Of a DNA stretch of 64,000 bases, positions 44,501 to 56,912 are shown in pieces. The first letter of the stretch is position 1. Each line of letters opens with the position of its first letter. The position numbers were made by a program, and so were the translations under genes. This DNA is from Phallusia mammillata. Taxonomy: Eukaryota > Chordata > Ascidiacea > Phlebobranchia > Ascidiidae. The stretch lies in assembly GCA_003260075.1 (NCBI GenBank), contig QLIY01000015.1:1-64000 (forward strand), read 5' to 3'. The notes below the pieces were generated by a model. That model saw only the letters and a list, made by a program, of their open reading frames with translations. It was not told the origin of the DNA and did no database searches.

Positions 44501-47500
44501 GATTATGTAACATTTTTAGGGAGCAATTGCAACATCATTTTTCGTTATGTCATCCTTCTATGACGTTATAAATGTATTTCAGTTTTGCGATGAAGGGGTA
44601 AATTATCATTCGTCTGGTTGTTTGCAGGGGTAACAATAATAAAAAGGTTATACTGAACTAAGCGGTTTCATGAACGATCTTTCTGTAATCAAACTTTAAT
44701 AAATCACTTACTATATATAATGATTAAGTAAGTGATTTATCAAAGTAAGTAATGAGCAACTTTCAAATGCCTTATGTAGCTTATAGGTAGGTAATCGGGT
44801 CAACCATAGGTCACAAAACATATGAATGACGTCATACTTCTGCTATCAGCTGATCCGGATTAGTTGAGGATTCAGATTTTTGAGGAGCATCTTGTACTTG
44901 TTCCTCTAATTCAGACTGGAGTTGATTGATCCTTTCATCATATTTCTGTTTCATCGACGTTGCTTGGCCTTTCAATCTCTCAAACTGAATAAGACAAAAG
45001 TTTTATTGTTTGCAAGGCACAATGGCAAAAGTGTTTTTATCACATACTGTGTTATGCACTACTGCAGTAGCTTGAATATTTTTTTTGTTATATTTACAGA
45101 ACACAGCTACATTTGTCTTTGTATTAAAACCACCAAGACTTTTGGCCCAGTATGCAAGATGTTAAATAAATTGATTTTTTCATTACCCTTTCTTTGTATA
45201 AATTGGCTTCTTCAAGTTCTTCGTTTAATTCTTCCAATTTTTCACGTTGCTCTGCATAGGCGGTACGAAGCTGACCGAACTAGCACAAAAAATTTGGGCA
45301 ATTTTCGTATTTATTTTCATGACTATGAATATATCAATATTTAAACAAACTACAATATTTCATACTTACTAAGGTTACTAAACGATTCAAGATAATTACG
45401 AAATAACAACTTTTATTATTGTACATTTTGGTAAATTTGTAGCATACCCTTTGAACTGAGATTTCAAGTTGGGGGGGGGGTACAAACTACAATATTTCAT
45501 ACTTACCAAGGTTACTAAACGATTCAAGGTGATTACGAAATAACAGCTTTTATTATTGCACATTTTGGTAAATTTGTAGCATACCCTTTGAACTGAGATT
45601 TCAAGTTTATTTTCCAGCTCTTTTTGAGCTTCAAGAAACTCTTGTGCAGAATTCTTTAAAGTTGAAACTTCTTTCTGCAATTCTTCATTCTGTGTGATTG
45701 TAACAGAAATTGTTAAAATCGCAAAAAAACAAATTTTGACAAAAAAAAAATTAAACCAGTTGTTTGTAAGACATTCACGAGCAAAAAATTGCGTCACATA
45801 TGCTGTTACGTCATAATTATTTCATTTTCATAAAGATATGCTTTACAAAAAATGCTTTCATATTCTGATTTATTACTTCATATAATCAATAAACGGTGAA
45901 ATTATATTATGTTTCATTTTTTACCGAAAATGTTAAGAAGGATGAAAAAGTTATTCAGTATAGGTTCAAACATTTTGAACGTAATTTCGACTTCGCAAAT
46001 ATGTCTCTGTTTTCACAATTTGTACCTTAGTTTGAAGTTGAGTTGAGTGACTTGTAGCTGCAGATGAGTTTTCACTGGGGGGGGGGCTATCGACTTCGCA
46101 AATATGTCTCTGTTTTCACACTTTGTACCTCAGTTTGAAGTTGAGTTGAGTGACTTGTAGCTGCAGATGAGTTTTCACTCAAGTTTTTAATCTTAGCTCG
46201 TAGTTCCTCAACCGTTAAGTCCATTTGATTTTTCAACTTTTTATTTTCAACTTCGCGCTGACCCAAAGACTCTGAAAGCTCCTGCAAAGAGAAGAATCAC
46301 AAATAAATAATACAAAAAGTTGTTATGATTTTATTTAACCGGCTTTAAAATAAAAATGAATCCACTAGTTTTTATATGTTCGCTGTTGGACGTAACAACA
46401 AAACATATATGACGTAACAATAGATGAAGTTGTCGCGTTTTTTCCTTTCTCTAAAACCCACATTATTTTGCAGCGGATGACGGATTGAAATCACAAAAAA
46501 AATGATTTTGAAATCAGTCTCGCTAACGATTATTCAAAGCTTTTAACAGACCTCAATCTTTGTGTTTTTTTCGTCCAAGATTTCCTGCATTTTTTGCTTC
46601 ATCTCTCGAATCTTGGAATTAAAAATCTCCTCATTCTTACCACGCGAAGCTTCGTTCTCTTGCGCAGAAGACAAAGACTCCTCAAGTTCTGAAAATCAAC
46701 GACCCAGATTTTGTATTTGATGAAACCGTTGCACAGACACTTGATGGCGCTGTATCATTAATGCCGCGTTAAAGTTCAAGTCTAAGCCAGGGGTCACCAA
46801 ACTGACTAACTATACAGTTTAATAGTCACATCACTAACCAGATTTTAAATGGGATTTGTAGAAAGGCCATATTTTGGCGCCCCAAAAAAACTCGCCTCGC
46901 GGGCTAAGTTTGGAAAGACGGCGCTGGGGCATGTAAACTATGCGGCCCGCGCGAATAATTATTATTAAACTTAGCCGGCCCGCAGTGAAAAACGTTTGGT
47001 GACCCCTGGTCTAAGCGATGAGTCTTCAAAACGTCGAAACGTGTTCTTAGCACAACTAGATTCTTCAATACAAATCGGTACTTTATTGTAATGAATGAAA
47101 TTTCAATTTGAATTTGAAAACGGTCTGATACTGTTGGGTATACAATTTAAATGGGTTTTTATTCAAACAATTCCAATCTGTCGGTGTCAAACAGAGTAAT
47201 TAATAAGTTCAGTTTATGGATTCGCTAACGCAGTGGTTCCAAGCAGTGTTTTTTTTAAGGTGTTTTGGGAATTTAAGGCAAATTTCTCCAGCGGTTTCCC
47301 AAAATGGCTATTTAAGCAAATATGGCTATTTTTTGGTATTTAAATGAAACACTTGCGGTCTCTTAAAACTATTTAATGGTCACCCAAACCAAACCTTAAA
47401 AAAAACCTGGTTCCAAGGGAGGAATTTTAAAACTTGAGGGGACGAATTGTACATATAGTTTGTAAATAGACAATTTACTTTTTGAAATACAACCGTAAAG

Positions 47501-50500
47501 TTGATAAAAGTCCCAATTTTAAATGATCTTTGTATGGTTTAGCATCTACTATGTAGTATATTGGGGAGGAATGAAAATGTTTCGAATTGGTAAGGGGGAA
47601 TTTCGTCGAAAAAGGTTGGGAACCACTACACTAATAGAAAATTTTGATCAAAAACTTGTCCACACTAGCTCAAAATCACCTAAAATCATTGTTTTTAGAA
47701 ACAAACACGTATGTTCGCGTGATCAGATGGCATCATCCGATTGGTCGTCTCTCACCTTTAACCTTTTCTTCAGCTTCATCCGCCCTATCTTTCTCCTTCA
47801 TATAAAGATCTTTAAACTTTTGCTTGAGCTCCCCCTCACGTTGTTTGGCATTACTCAAATCTTGAGTGAGTTCCGAAATTCTCGATGTTGCATCACTAGA
47901 AAAAAAATACAGATGGCTTTGTATTTTCTATGTTAATTATAACAAAGGGTTAGTTTATGGTATGGATTAGGTTTGAGAGATGTTTCTTACTTGCACTCAA
48001 TCTATTTTAACTTTTCGTACCCCTTTGTCTAAAATAGCTGACAGCATTACATACATATACAGACTGTATCAAAAAAACAACTTAACTGATTTGGTATTTT
48101 CTATCTATCTTTGATTGTTCTCCGGTTAGTTGCCTAATTAAAAATTATTACTCGGCGCAATCTACTTTTCAAGGGCGTTAATTAGACATTCTTTAAACGT
48201 AAATTACTGCGAGCAAAATAAAGTTTTCAAAAAAAAACTAGAGAAAAAAATTATTGTTAAATTCGTGCCAAAAAGGTAAATAACAGAAAAAAATTTGCTC
48301 TATTGCTGGTACACTATTCTTTTCTGTCACTTAGTGGTGCCAAAGACACGTAATATCTCACTACAGCGCTACTACGCCGGTTGCAAAATAATAAATACTA
48401 CACCGGTTGCTATCGTCACATGAAGCATGCTTACATCAATCACATACGCAGCGCTATCGACATAGGGGGATCACCTGAGTTTTTCGGTGAGTTGAACTTT
48501 GTCTTGTTCAAGTTGAAGCGAGCGAGCTTGACTTTGTTCAAACGATTCTTTGAAAGTGTCGTTACGCTGTTCCAGTATTAGGTTGCTCTTCTCTACGTGT
48601 CTAAGCACAGAAATAGTTTCGGTATTGTTTGTTTATAAGTGTACAAAGCAGAGATAATTGCATTACAATTATTAGGTGGGTCGGTTTTGGCCTAAAGTTT
48701 AAATGGAACGGGCTTGATTTTGGGGGGGGGGGTAAATCCTGAGTGAGTTCCGAAATTCTTGAGGTCGCGTCACTAAAAAGAGCAGACGAGTTTGTATTTT
48801 CTATGTTAATTATAACAAAGGGTTAGTTTATGGTATGGATTAGGTTTGAGAGATGTTTCTTACTTGCACTTAATTTAAACTTTGCGTACCCCTTTGTCTA
48901 AAATATCTGATAGTATTACATACCTATACAGACCGAATCCAAAAACAACTTAACTGTTTGTTAACAACTTATTTGTTATTTTCTATGTATATCTTTGATT
49001 GTTTTCCCGTAAGTTGCGTAATTAAAAATCACATACTCGGCCCAATATACTTTCCCAGGTCCGACAAGTTTTGAAACCCAAGGGGGTAAATTTGACATCC
49101 TTTAAGGGTTAATTATAGCGAGCAAAATTGAAGTTGGGACGCGCTGAATAAAAAATTGAAAATTGTGCCAAAAAGGTAAATAACCAAAAAAAGTTAAGAA
49201 TATCTGCTCTATTGCTGTAACATTTTTAATGCCGTCACACGGCGGCGCTGCAGACACATAATACCTCCCTACAGCCCATTGCACCGGCCCCCACAGCAAC
49301 TGAGAGTATGCGTGCATCAATCACATGCGCAGCGCTATCAATTAAGGGAGATTCACCTGAGTTTTTCGGTCAGTTGAACTTTGTCTTGTTCAAGTTGAAG
49401 CGAACGAGCTTGACTTTGTTCAAACGAGTCTTTGAAAGTGTCGTTACGCTGTTCCAGTATTAGGTTGCTCTTCTCCACGTGTCTAAGCACAGAAAAAGTT
49501 TTGGTATTGTTTGTTTATAAGTGTACAATGCAGAGATAATTGCATCACAATTGTAGGGTGGGTCGGTTTTGGCCTAAAGTTTAAATGGAACGGGCTTGAT
49601 TTTGGCCTGACGAGATTTTAGATAAATTTGGGCCTCATAATTTTATCAACTTTTGAGCTTAGTTTAAAGAAAAAAACGTACTTCTGATTTTGCTGAAGCA
49701 ATTCACTTATTTTATCATTCTGCGACTCAATCTGCTTCGTCTTGTCCAACAGCTGATCCTTTAAACGTTCGTTTTCCTGCAAAAATAGACCAACAAGTTT
49801 ATTTATTACAACCCAAATATCACTAATAGTTTGCCTTCACAAGTTTGTAATACAACGAAACGTCAACAACTATCAATATGCCAGATGGTGAATTGGTTCT
49901 GACCGAGGCAATGCTTTTGTCAGAATTCTTAATCGAGAGTATTTTACTTAAGATGCTCTGTATAGGATTGTTTCATGTTTTTGAGTTTTAAATAACGATG
50001 CATTGCATTTTTATGTGCATTGGTATTTAGGTGACAGCACTTTCTAAAGTGGTTGTGGGCCGGATCCGGCTCGTGGGCCGTAGGTTGCCGACCACTGATG
50101 TACAGCTTTGTGTTTAGTTGGGTATGTTTCTGGAAAATGTGCATTTTATTATGGACAGCATTTTTCGCGTAGCCGGCTCCACGGATTTCTGTCATTTAAA
50201 GGTTTTTGCTTTTGCCAAAGGTTTGTGACTTCATACAGTGTGCATTATTGCAATTGTATTCAATCAATTCAACAATAGTCTGAAACAGCTTGAGAAGCAT
50301 TTACGGGGGGGGGGAAAAATGTGCATTTTATTATGGACAGCATTTTTCGCGTAGCCGGCTCCGCGGACTTCAGTCATTTGAAGGTTTTTGCTTTTGCCAA
50401 AAGTTTGTGACTTCAAACAGTGTGCATTATTGCAATTTTATTCAATCAATTCAACAATAGTCTGAAACAGCTTGAGAAGCATTTACAGTCTGCCATTGTA

Positions 50501-53500
50501 TTTTTAGTACCGTACTTTTGCAATAACTTGATCTCAAACAAATTGACGAAACTAGCTTAACAAACCGCTTGTTAGGTGTGAAAACCGTCAAACTAGCTAG
50601 ATTAAAGGTAAACCTTTTCTAAACCATATACCTTTCAGAACTTACCCAGAACTTAGAAGCCGTGATTAAAACCGAAAAAACGCACCCTAAAGGAAGTTGC
50701 TATAATACACAAACAAACCATCAGCATGTCTACAAGTATACACCGACCGTCTGACAATATTAGGCACGTAAGTTAATTATAGTAAACAACTTATCAAGCA
50801 GGAGGTGCGTTTGCGACCTGTAAACTAGTAATTTCCACATCGTATAAAATTCTCGCTAAACGACATTGTTTGTTCCGGCCGTTTGACGGTTTAGCCACGC
50901 GACGCGCTGTGATTGGTCAGCCCCGCAATAACATCCGACATTAATTAGGATGTGCAGCGTGCAAAACTTTGCAAGATTTGGGGGTTGTGAACGAGTTTTT
51001 ATTAGCAATTTGAGGCATGCGCACCTTAAAAACAGACTAAATGCAGTTTTTAAGATACAAATACTTCCATACGAATCTTTGGGGGTAAAAGAGTAAATCT
51101 AACTGAAGGTTACAAAATACCTTACAATATGTTACAATGCACCAACCAACAAAGTATGAAACTCCTGGATCATGTACTTTACCAAAAATAGATGTTTTTA
51201 AAATGTCACGTTCTGGGGGACTGTGGGTGAACCGCTGGGTCATTCGAGGTCAAACTTTGGGAGGATCAACGTTGGATAACTAACTAACATGTTTGTAAAT
51301 TTACATCAGTTTGAAGCACTCTTTCTTGACAAAACAATAGGACAAATCCAATCGAAACATAAAAAAACAAGAAAAACCGGACGAAAACAAAGTGTATTAT
51401 TGCCACAACCCAGTAGTCACAGTTGATATTTTACAGCTTTTATCGCCTTACGTGTAGAATACGTTGCACGCTATGCATGATCTGATTTGCTTCCATGCTT
51501 TGAGCTGAGTCGCCCTGCTGTGAAGATTTCTCTAAAGTGTTCTTCTTGACTTCATCCACAAGTTCCGTGACCTGTAGGTGAAAGGTCAAAGTTATTTTAA
51601 TCAAATGGTGGTTTTGTAAAAAAAAATCGCACAATAACAACTATAGTTTTTTTTTCGGCAACTTGTGGACGTAATGAAGTACATAAATAAAAATTAAAAT
51701 ATACTAAAATACGCAATTTTGAAGTGACAAAAGAAACAAATGTGCTTTAACGATTTGTTCATGAATTCATTAAGTCATTTGTCCTTTTTAAGATTTACAT
51801 ATATTTCGCAGTGACAGCATTATTAGTATCTTATTCAAAAGTCTGGTCTTAAGGATGAATGACTTTGTGTTTTTTTTTCATAAACTTAAAGACATAGTCT
51901 TCATCCACCAAGCAACGAGCTGGGTGATTCGTTTTTTAAGTTTTAGAACTGCAATAATTTTATGATGAAAACAGGGGGGGGGGGAAAAGTCTGTTCTTAA
52001 GGATGAATGACTTTGTGTGTTTTTTCATAAACTTAAAGACATAGTCTTCATCCACCAAGCAACAAGCTGGGAGATTCGTTTTTTAAGTTTTAGAACTGCA
52101 ATAATTTTATGATGAAAACATTAAATACGCAAAAATAAGTATAAACAAGAGACATTTCTATCGCACCTCTACGCAATAAACAAACCTTGTCAAGTTTTCC
52201 CTGCAAACTTCGCAACTCTGAACTGTGTTGCCGTGATTCCGTGATAAGAATTGGAAAAAAATCAGAACCTAAAAATCGAAAGAAACTGATTCACAACTTT
52301 TATACCACGGGGAAAACATGCTTTTGGTTACATTGGTTTACAGTAAGGTAATCGCCATCATACCAAAACGTATGTTTCCCATAGTATATGCACGTGAAAT
52401 GAATTGTGTAGAATGGGTGCTACCTACCATGAGTTGGAGACGGATTGTAATGTTGCAAAGGTCGTTGGTTCGAATACGGGGCGTACTGGTGTTGCGATGC
52501 ATCGAGTGTGGATTGCATGCTAGCTTGAGGGATTAAACCTTGTTGTGTGTCCAGGTATTTTGCCTAAAAGTTAAATAAACGGGTTAATAAAGCAAAACGT
52601 ACATAGTATTGCTAAGTAATGCATGTGTTAAGACAACAAAAAATCAAAAATTTTAAGTTGTATAATTTAAACTAAAATGTTGTAGAAAAAGGTCACGAAA
52701 AATCAGGTTAATATTTGTTATACTATCAATGGTTCCCAACCAGGGGGGAATTCCCCACTAGAGGGGTATTTTGTAATTTGTAGGAGGGAATTTGCGTCAC
52801 AATAGCAATCTCTTACTGGATATTTGTGCTTTGTGTCATTGCTGCATTTGCCATATATGAGCTGAGAAAAAGAAAGTTCTCGTATAATTGATTTAAGGCA
52901 GCAATGCAGAAAGTGGATGTACGAAGAATTTTCGAGAAAAGAAAAAAAGCAGAGATTTTGACTTCTAGGTGATCTAGGTGAAGTCTAGGTGACTTGATTG
53001 AGGTTGATTACATTATATTCTAAGAATTACATTAAAATGTTAATGTAAAGGATATTTTAGCAAACTAAATATGTTGGGGGAATTAGATTTGAATATCGAC
53101 TAAAAGGGTGCACAGTACAAAAAAGGTTGGGAACCACTGCTTGAATAAAGCAAAATATTTTGGGCCTACTCTGCAGTCAAATAACCCTATTTTACAGAAA
53201 CGAGTTTATTTTACAGAAAACTGAGTGAGTGATACCTGCGGTCCTACTTGGTACTGTTGGGTCGCGTATGGCACATTCTGAGGGTGTGACGTCATCGGCA
53301 TATTCTGGAGCTGTGACGTCATCTGCATTTGCGCGTGATGCGGAGTCACGTGATAAGTGGGGGTGGAAGGGCGGTGGGGGGTGAACGAACCCATGTTGTT
53401 GTAAACTTGGGGTTGGGGGTTCGGCTGATGGGGGGAATTTCCCGGGTGGGGATGTACACTTGATGACGTCATCATGGCGGGAACCTACATACAGACAATC

Positions 53501-55227
53501 AAAATGATTAAGTTTTTTGAAAACGTTGGGCCAAAGCCTTATTGGGGTAAATGTGATTCTTTTTAAGTAAACTTTTCAAATAAACTGATAAACTCCTGCA
53601 TTAAACTTAAACTGTTTTTGGTCCATTTTTTGTTTTCTTAAAAAAAATCATTACACGTACTTATATGAACCACGTTATTAGAGTTTTAGGCTTCTACAGG
53701 TAAAACCAAACTAACTATTTTAATTATATTTTTTTGCCACAAATTAAATCTTCACATAGGCATTAGAAATTTTAAAATGAAGACAATAGGAATCGGGATA
53801 AAATACGACAGTCTTTAACAACCGCACTATAACACAATTAAACATTTCGTTATCTTTTCTTTTTCTCTATGTGACACATAAAGGCCACCCAGTCGTGCTT
53901 AACCACAATGCGCCAATCTTACTTTCTTGTAAGCCCTAGTCACATAACGCTTTATAATACAGTGTAGCTGCAGCGCGTTCAACCACTATCCATCAATTGT
54001 GCCCTCCACTAGTTTGCGTTCCAAAACGTTGTGCAGCTATTTCCGGCTTGGTGATTGTTTTAATACAATTGCATCGCTATATTTTTCTTCCACCAAGCGA
54101 AATAAACTCAACTGCAAAACCAACTTATTATAGCCACCTCTTGGTTCATCATCGAACCACCAGGCACAGACATTTCCATGTGCGCATGAGGAGCAGGGCT
54201 TGCATGATGTTGTGGAGCTTGTTGTGCTTCTGAAGACATCCCAGGAAGCATAGCGTGTCCCATTCTTGCCATCCGGGACACTAGATCGGTCTTCGGAGCG
54301 TCACCAGTGACCTTTGAACCCGACATTGTAAGTTACACGGCAGTAATGCAAAAACAACTATTTATTTACAAGTTACAAAAAACTTATTTAAAAATGAAAG
54401 AGCTAAAAGTCATGCTTTACTGAAATATTATGATGTCCGTTTATTGATAAAATATAAATGCAAAGTTTGCAAATTTTGAATACATTTATTGCAAACTTTG
54501 GATGTTTGCTTTTACCATGTTAAAATGTTTCAAATAAAATATAAAAGTACCAAGCTAATAAGAGCTGCAAACAGTGCACACTAAATAAATGTATTCACCA
54601 ACATACACGTTTCATGGTACATACATTTTTACCCTATTTCTTAAGTCTGTTTCTAGTCTTGTGGTTTAGAAATGATTTTTTTTGATATGCAATGAGTTTA
54701 TTTCCCCCCCCCCAAACAGTGCACACTAAATAAATGTATTCACCAACATACACGTTTCATGATAGTCACATTTTTACCCTATTTCCTAAGTCTGTTTCTA
54801 GTCTTGTGGTTTAGAAATGATTTTTTTCATATGTAATGAGTTTACTCCAAGTAAATTCTTCTACTAGTTCAGTTCAAATTAAAATGCCATTCTGATTTTT
54901 ACATTTGTAAATGACAACAATGTTATGTAACAGGGTTATTACATTGGATTGTAATACAACATTACGATGGAGCAATTCAAGTTGGAGTTATAAATCGGAT
55001 TGGGTTCCAGAGTTTCAATAAAAAATGGCCTGACCAGGGCCCGACTTCAGATTCAGCCACATTTGTGCGACAATTTTACCTTGATAAACAATTTTTGGAC
55101 CTAATTCGTTTTTCAAATTCAGGTTCGAGCCAATTTTCAACCCGCTTACAACCTAGATCCGTACAGCATATTTACCTGTGATATTTGATCAGTGAGTGAA
55201 GCGGTTCTACCTTTCACTGTGTCATCC
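41590..55227 (-). CDS. FKBP15: FKBP15/WAFL-like endosomal coiled-coil protein, N-terminus not seen
   Basis: Nineteen visible exons, about 986 aa: 55176-55227, 54138-54311, 53236-53484, 52428-52563, 52186-52268, 51452-51571, 49682-49776, 49357-49482 (allelic copy 48475-48600), 47756-47895, 46552-46688, 46129-46281, 45585-45689, 45187-45279, 44838-44984, 44245-44352, 43474-43939, 42858-43172, 42325-42406, 41590-41770. Similarity to vertebrate FKBP15 follows in order: ASLTDQISQ plus DLVSRMARMGHAMLP, a Pro/Gln/His-rich linker, ILITESRQHSSELRSL, ENERLKDQLLDK..NDKISEL, VEKSNLILEQRN, long coiled coil, VKRIMNSIFQRV, an acidic Glu/Ser-rich segment, and the terminal PPPLF-(D)9-LDWLK. FKBP15 links early endosomes to actin. 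The FKBP and WH1-like domains expected upstream were not found. The first exon starts in mid-codon, so coding sequence is missing; ATG 54326 is an in-frame alternative start. Confidence 0.92.
41900..42245. repeat. Degenerate minisatellite, unit about 28 bases
   Basis: About 12 diverged units of the form GTGTAAATGACTCGATTT(C/T)GACTC in the last intron of the FKBP15-like gene. The minus strand stays open and reads SESKSSHLH-like repeats, but this is a consequence of the unit length, not a gene. Confidence 0.8.
42355..42522. other. Contig-overlap duplication around 11-G tract 42439-42449, duplicating part of an FKBP15 exon
   Basis: TGGTTTTCCTTC...AATGTTTTCAT recurs. The left copy holds the complete exon 42325-42406; the right copy (about 42450-42490) only its 5' half, with TTCAGGTTGTTCCG against TTCCGTTAGTTCCG. 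Confidence 0.88.
45346..45608. other. Contig-overlap duplication around 10-G tract 45471-45480
   Basis: ACAAACTACAATATTTCATA...GAGATTTCAAGTT on both sides; includes the last about 25 bases of FKBP15 exon 45585-45689. Confidence 0.9.
45987..46178. other. Contig-overlap duplication around 10-G tract 46077-46086
   Basis: TCGACTTCGCAAATATGTCT...GATGAGTTTTCACT on both sides, about 90 bases; includes the 3' end of FKBP15 exon 46129-46281. Confidence 0.9.
46788..47008. mobile_element. hAT-like MITE CAGGGGTCACCAAAC with perfect 8-bp TSD
   Basis: Ends CAGGGGTCACCAAAC and GTTTGGTGACCCCTG are exact inverted repeats. GTCTAAGC is at 46780-46787 and 47009-47016. 221 bases; in an FKBP15 intron. Confidence 0.9.
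47231..47628. mobile_element. hAT-like MITE CAGTGGTTCC
   Basis: CAGTGGTTCCAAG at the left and GGTTGGGAACCACTA at the right. A second GTTCCAAGGGAGGAATTT near 47410 suggests that an inner element was inserted or the left arm was duplicated. No clean target duplication. Confidence 0.6.
47843..49604. other. Large contig-overlap duplication around 11-G tract 48722-48732
   Basis: About 870 bases at 47843-48721 recur, strongly diverged, at 48733-49604. Each copy contains FKBP15 exon KHVEKSNLIL... (48475-48600 and 49357-49482), which are nearly identical, while the introns between differ by many substitutions and indels. The right copy begins inside exon 47756-47895. Real gene order needs one copy only. 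Confidence 0.88.
50040..50100 (+). mobile_element. Short hAT-like MITE remnant
   Basis: AAAGTGGTTGTGGGCCGGAT to GTAGGTTGCCGACCACTG; inverted ends with GGGCC words, about 60 bases. Confidence 0.4.
50131..50487. other. Contig-overlap duplication around 10-G tract 50305-50314
   Basis: AAAATGTGCATTTTATTATG...GAGAAGCATTTAC on both sides, about 173 bases. Intronic. Confidence 0.9.
51206..51345 (+). repeat. Dispersed GTGGGTGAACCGCTGGGTCA repeat
   Basis: Also seen at about 60463-60610, 60622-60690 and 61115-61240, and partly near 12938. Shared words include TAACTAACAT and TTGAAGCA(C/T)TCTTTC. Unknown family. Confidence 0.6.
51838..52120. other. Contig-overlap duplication around 11-G tract 51974-51984
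   Basis: AAAAGTCTG(G/T)TCTTAAGGAT...TTTATGATGAAAACA on both sides, about 135 bases. Intronic. This is the last tract that reads as G. Confidence 0.9.
52727..53139. mobile_element. hAT-like MITE, same family as 6776-7077
   Basis: CAATGGTTCCCAACCAGGGG at the left (first bases mutated) and GGTTGGGAACCACTG at the right. It shares GGAATTCCCCACTAGAG and TACATTAAAATGTTAATGTA with 6776-7077 but carries about 110 extra bases in the middle. Confidence 0.8.
54572..54850. other. Contig-overlap duplication around 10-C tract 54704-54713
   Basis: AACAGTGCACACTAAATAAA...AATGAGTTTA on both sides. First tract that reads as C, so this contig is in the opposite orientation to those before 52.0 kb. Confidence 0.9.
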
Positions 55228-55398
55228 CTGCACACAAAAAAGTTGTTAGCCAAAATGAAATTTTAACCAAGCCCCGTTTAAGTTTGAAGACAAAACTTTC
55301 ACAGCTCGTGTAAATGTGTTTCACAATGACGTCACATATACATGTATATGACGTAGCATGTTTAGGTCATTATGAAGCAACATATATATATATATATA

Positions 55399-55717
55399 CA
55401 GTGGTGAGATTCAAATTTTTTGTCAGCCGGTTCTATCACAAAAGTCTCACAAAAGTCATATTTTGCAGCGGTTCTATCACAAAAGTCATATTTTTCAGGG
55501 ATTCAAATTTTTTGTCAGCCGGTTCTATCACAAAAGTCATTTTTTCAGTCGGCTCTGTTACAAAGCGGTTCTATCACAAAAGTCATATTTTTCAGCCGGT
55601 TCTGCTACAAAAAGTCAATTTTGACAGTAACCAGTAATGCTAACCGGTTCGCTGATCTCATAACATTTCGTAAGACGGTTCTATGAACCGGTGCGAACCG
55701 GCTGAATCCCACCACTG
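55399..55717. mobile_element. AACCGG MITE, CAGTGGTGGGATTCA family, expanded
   Basis: CAGTGGTGAGATTCAAATTT to GAATCCCACCACTG. The inner unit GGTTCTATCACAAAAGTCAT is present about five times, so the element has grown by tandem duplication. Next to a (TA)n run. Confidence 0.75.
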
Positions 55718-55902
55718 TATATGACGCATTTTGAAAGCTGCAATTTTTCTAATCACCACTCAGTTATAAAGTTGAAGTAAATGTATTTATTGAAAACTTT
55801 GTTTCACGTCTGAATAAGGTAAAAAGCACACGTTTACATCGGCAAAGGTAAAAAAGCAACGAAGAATTGTTACATGTTGCGATACGTAGCGAAAACAAAC
55901 TA

Positions 55903-56070
55903 ATACACGATCTATGGTATCGGTATCACAGAAGCCATGCCCTGAAAATCACAAAAATCATGTACGTTTGGTAGTCATGTATTGACCCCCCCCCCACGAT
56001 CTATGGTATCGGTATCACAGAAGCCATGCCCTGAAAATCACAAGAATCATGTACGTTTTGCAGTCATGTA
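55903..56070. other. Contig-overlap duplication around 10-C tract 55986-55995
   Basis: ACGATCTATGGTATCGGTAT...ATCATGTACGTTT on both sides, about 80 bases. Confidence 0.88.
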
Positions 56071-56505
56071 CTGGAAATCACAAAACTAGTGTAAGTTCAA
56101 ACACAAGAAAACAAATGTTTGCAGTTTTTGTGGGCATTTCTTGAGACATGCAATTTGTAAGGTTTCATCAAGGCCAAAATAGTTAAGAAACGCTGCAAAA
56201 AACATCAAACAATGACTTCGCTTAAATTTGTACAAGGTTAAAAGATGCCTGACTTAAAAAAATACCAAAGAACTTACATACAGTGAGTACTGTTTATAAT
56301 AGATGTCATTGACATTCTCTGTTGTATATTTACAGTGCAATGTATAAATGTATTGTATCTGTACATAAACATACTGTTTGCCCTTTTTGAATTTAATCTT
56401 ACGACAAAATGTATGTAGTGTGTGAAGAAAGTAGCAAGCGATCGAGTTGCACAGCCGAATTCCTGGGGCAGTTCTTTATGTGATTGTTACCCCTAAGAGC
56501 TAAGA

Positions 56506-56912
56506 CAGTGGTTCTTAACCTGGGTTCGATCGAACCCAAGGGGTTCGGCAACGCTGAATCAGGGGTTCAACGAAGGCTCTTTTGAAGTACAAATTCTCGG
56601 CAAACGTTTTAATCAAACTATAATGGTATATTGTCGCTAAAAATAGCAATTTTTATTTGCTAGATCGCAAACTTCGGAAGGTTGTAACTAGGTTATATTT
56701 GANGGTTGTAACTAGGCTATATTTGACGTAACAAAGAGCACTGTGCGCATTGCTCGTAAGCAGTAAAGCAACGAATCTTTGTTGGCAGCAAAAACGTATG
56801 GTCAAAAGCACAAAATGAGTTAGAAACCTAGGATATAACTTGTTGGGGTTCGGCCAAAGGCTGACGAATATCATAGGGGTTCGGCCATGACAAAAAAGGT
56901 TAAGAACCACTA
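56506..56912. mobile_element. hAT-like MITE CAGTGGTTCTTAACC with near-perfect TSD
   Basis: CAGTGGTTCTTAACCTGGGT and GGTTAAGAACCACTA are inverted ends. Flanking AGCTAAGA (56498-56505) and GGCTAAGA (56913-56920) match at 7 of 8. GGGGTTCGGC words inside. An N at 56703 sits in a 20-base local duplication. Confidence 0.82.

Noticed and set aside
48475..48600. Extra FKBP15 exon from tandem exon duplication
   Set aside because: The copy lies in an overlap block flanked by the spacer, and including both would repeat the same 42 residues and upset the intron phase of the neighbours.
55910..55945. Terminal exon reading GMASVIPIP-stop on the minus strand, after a good acceptor
   Set aside because: Only nine codons, no compatible upstream exon was found, and it lies in a duplicated overlap; not enough to call.
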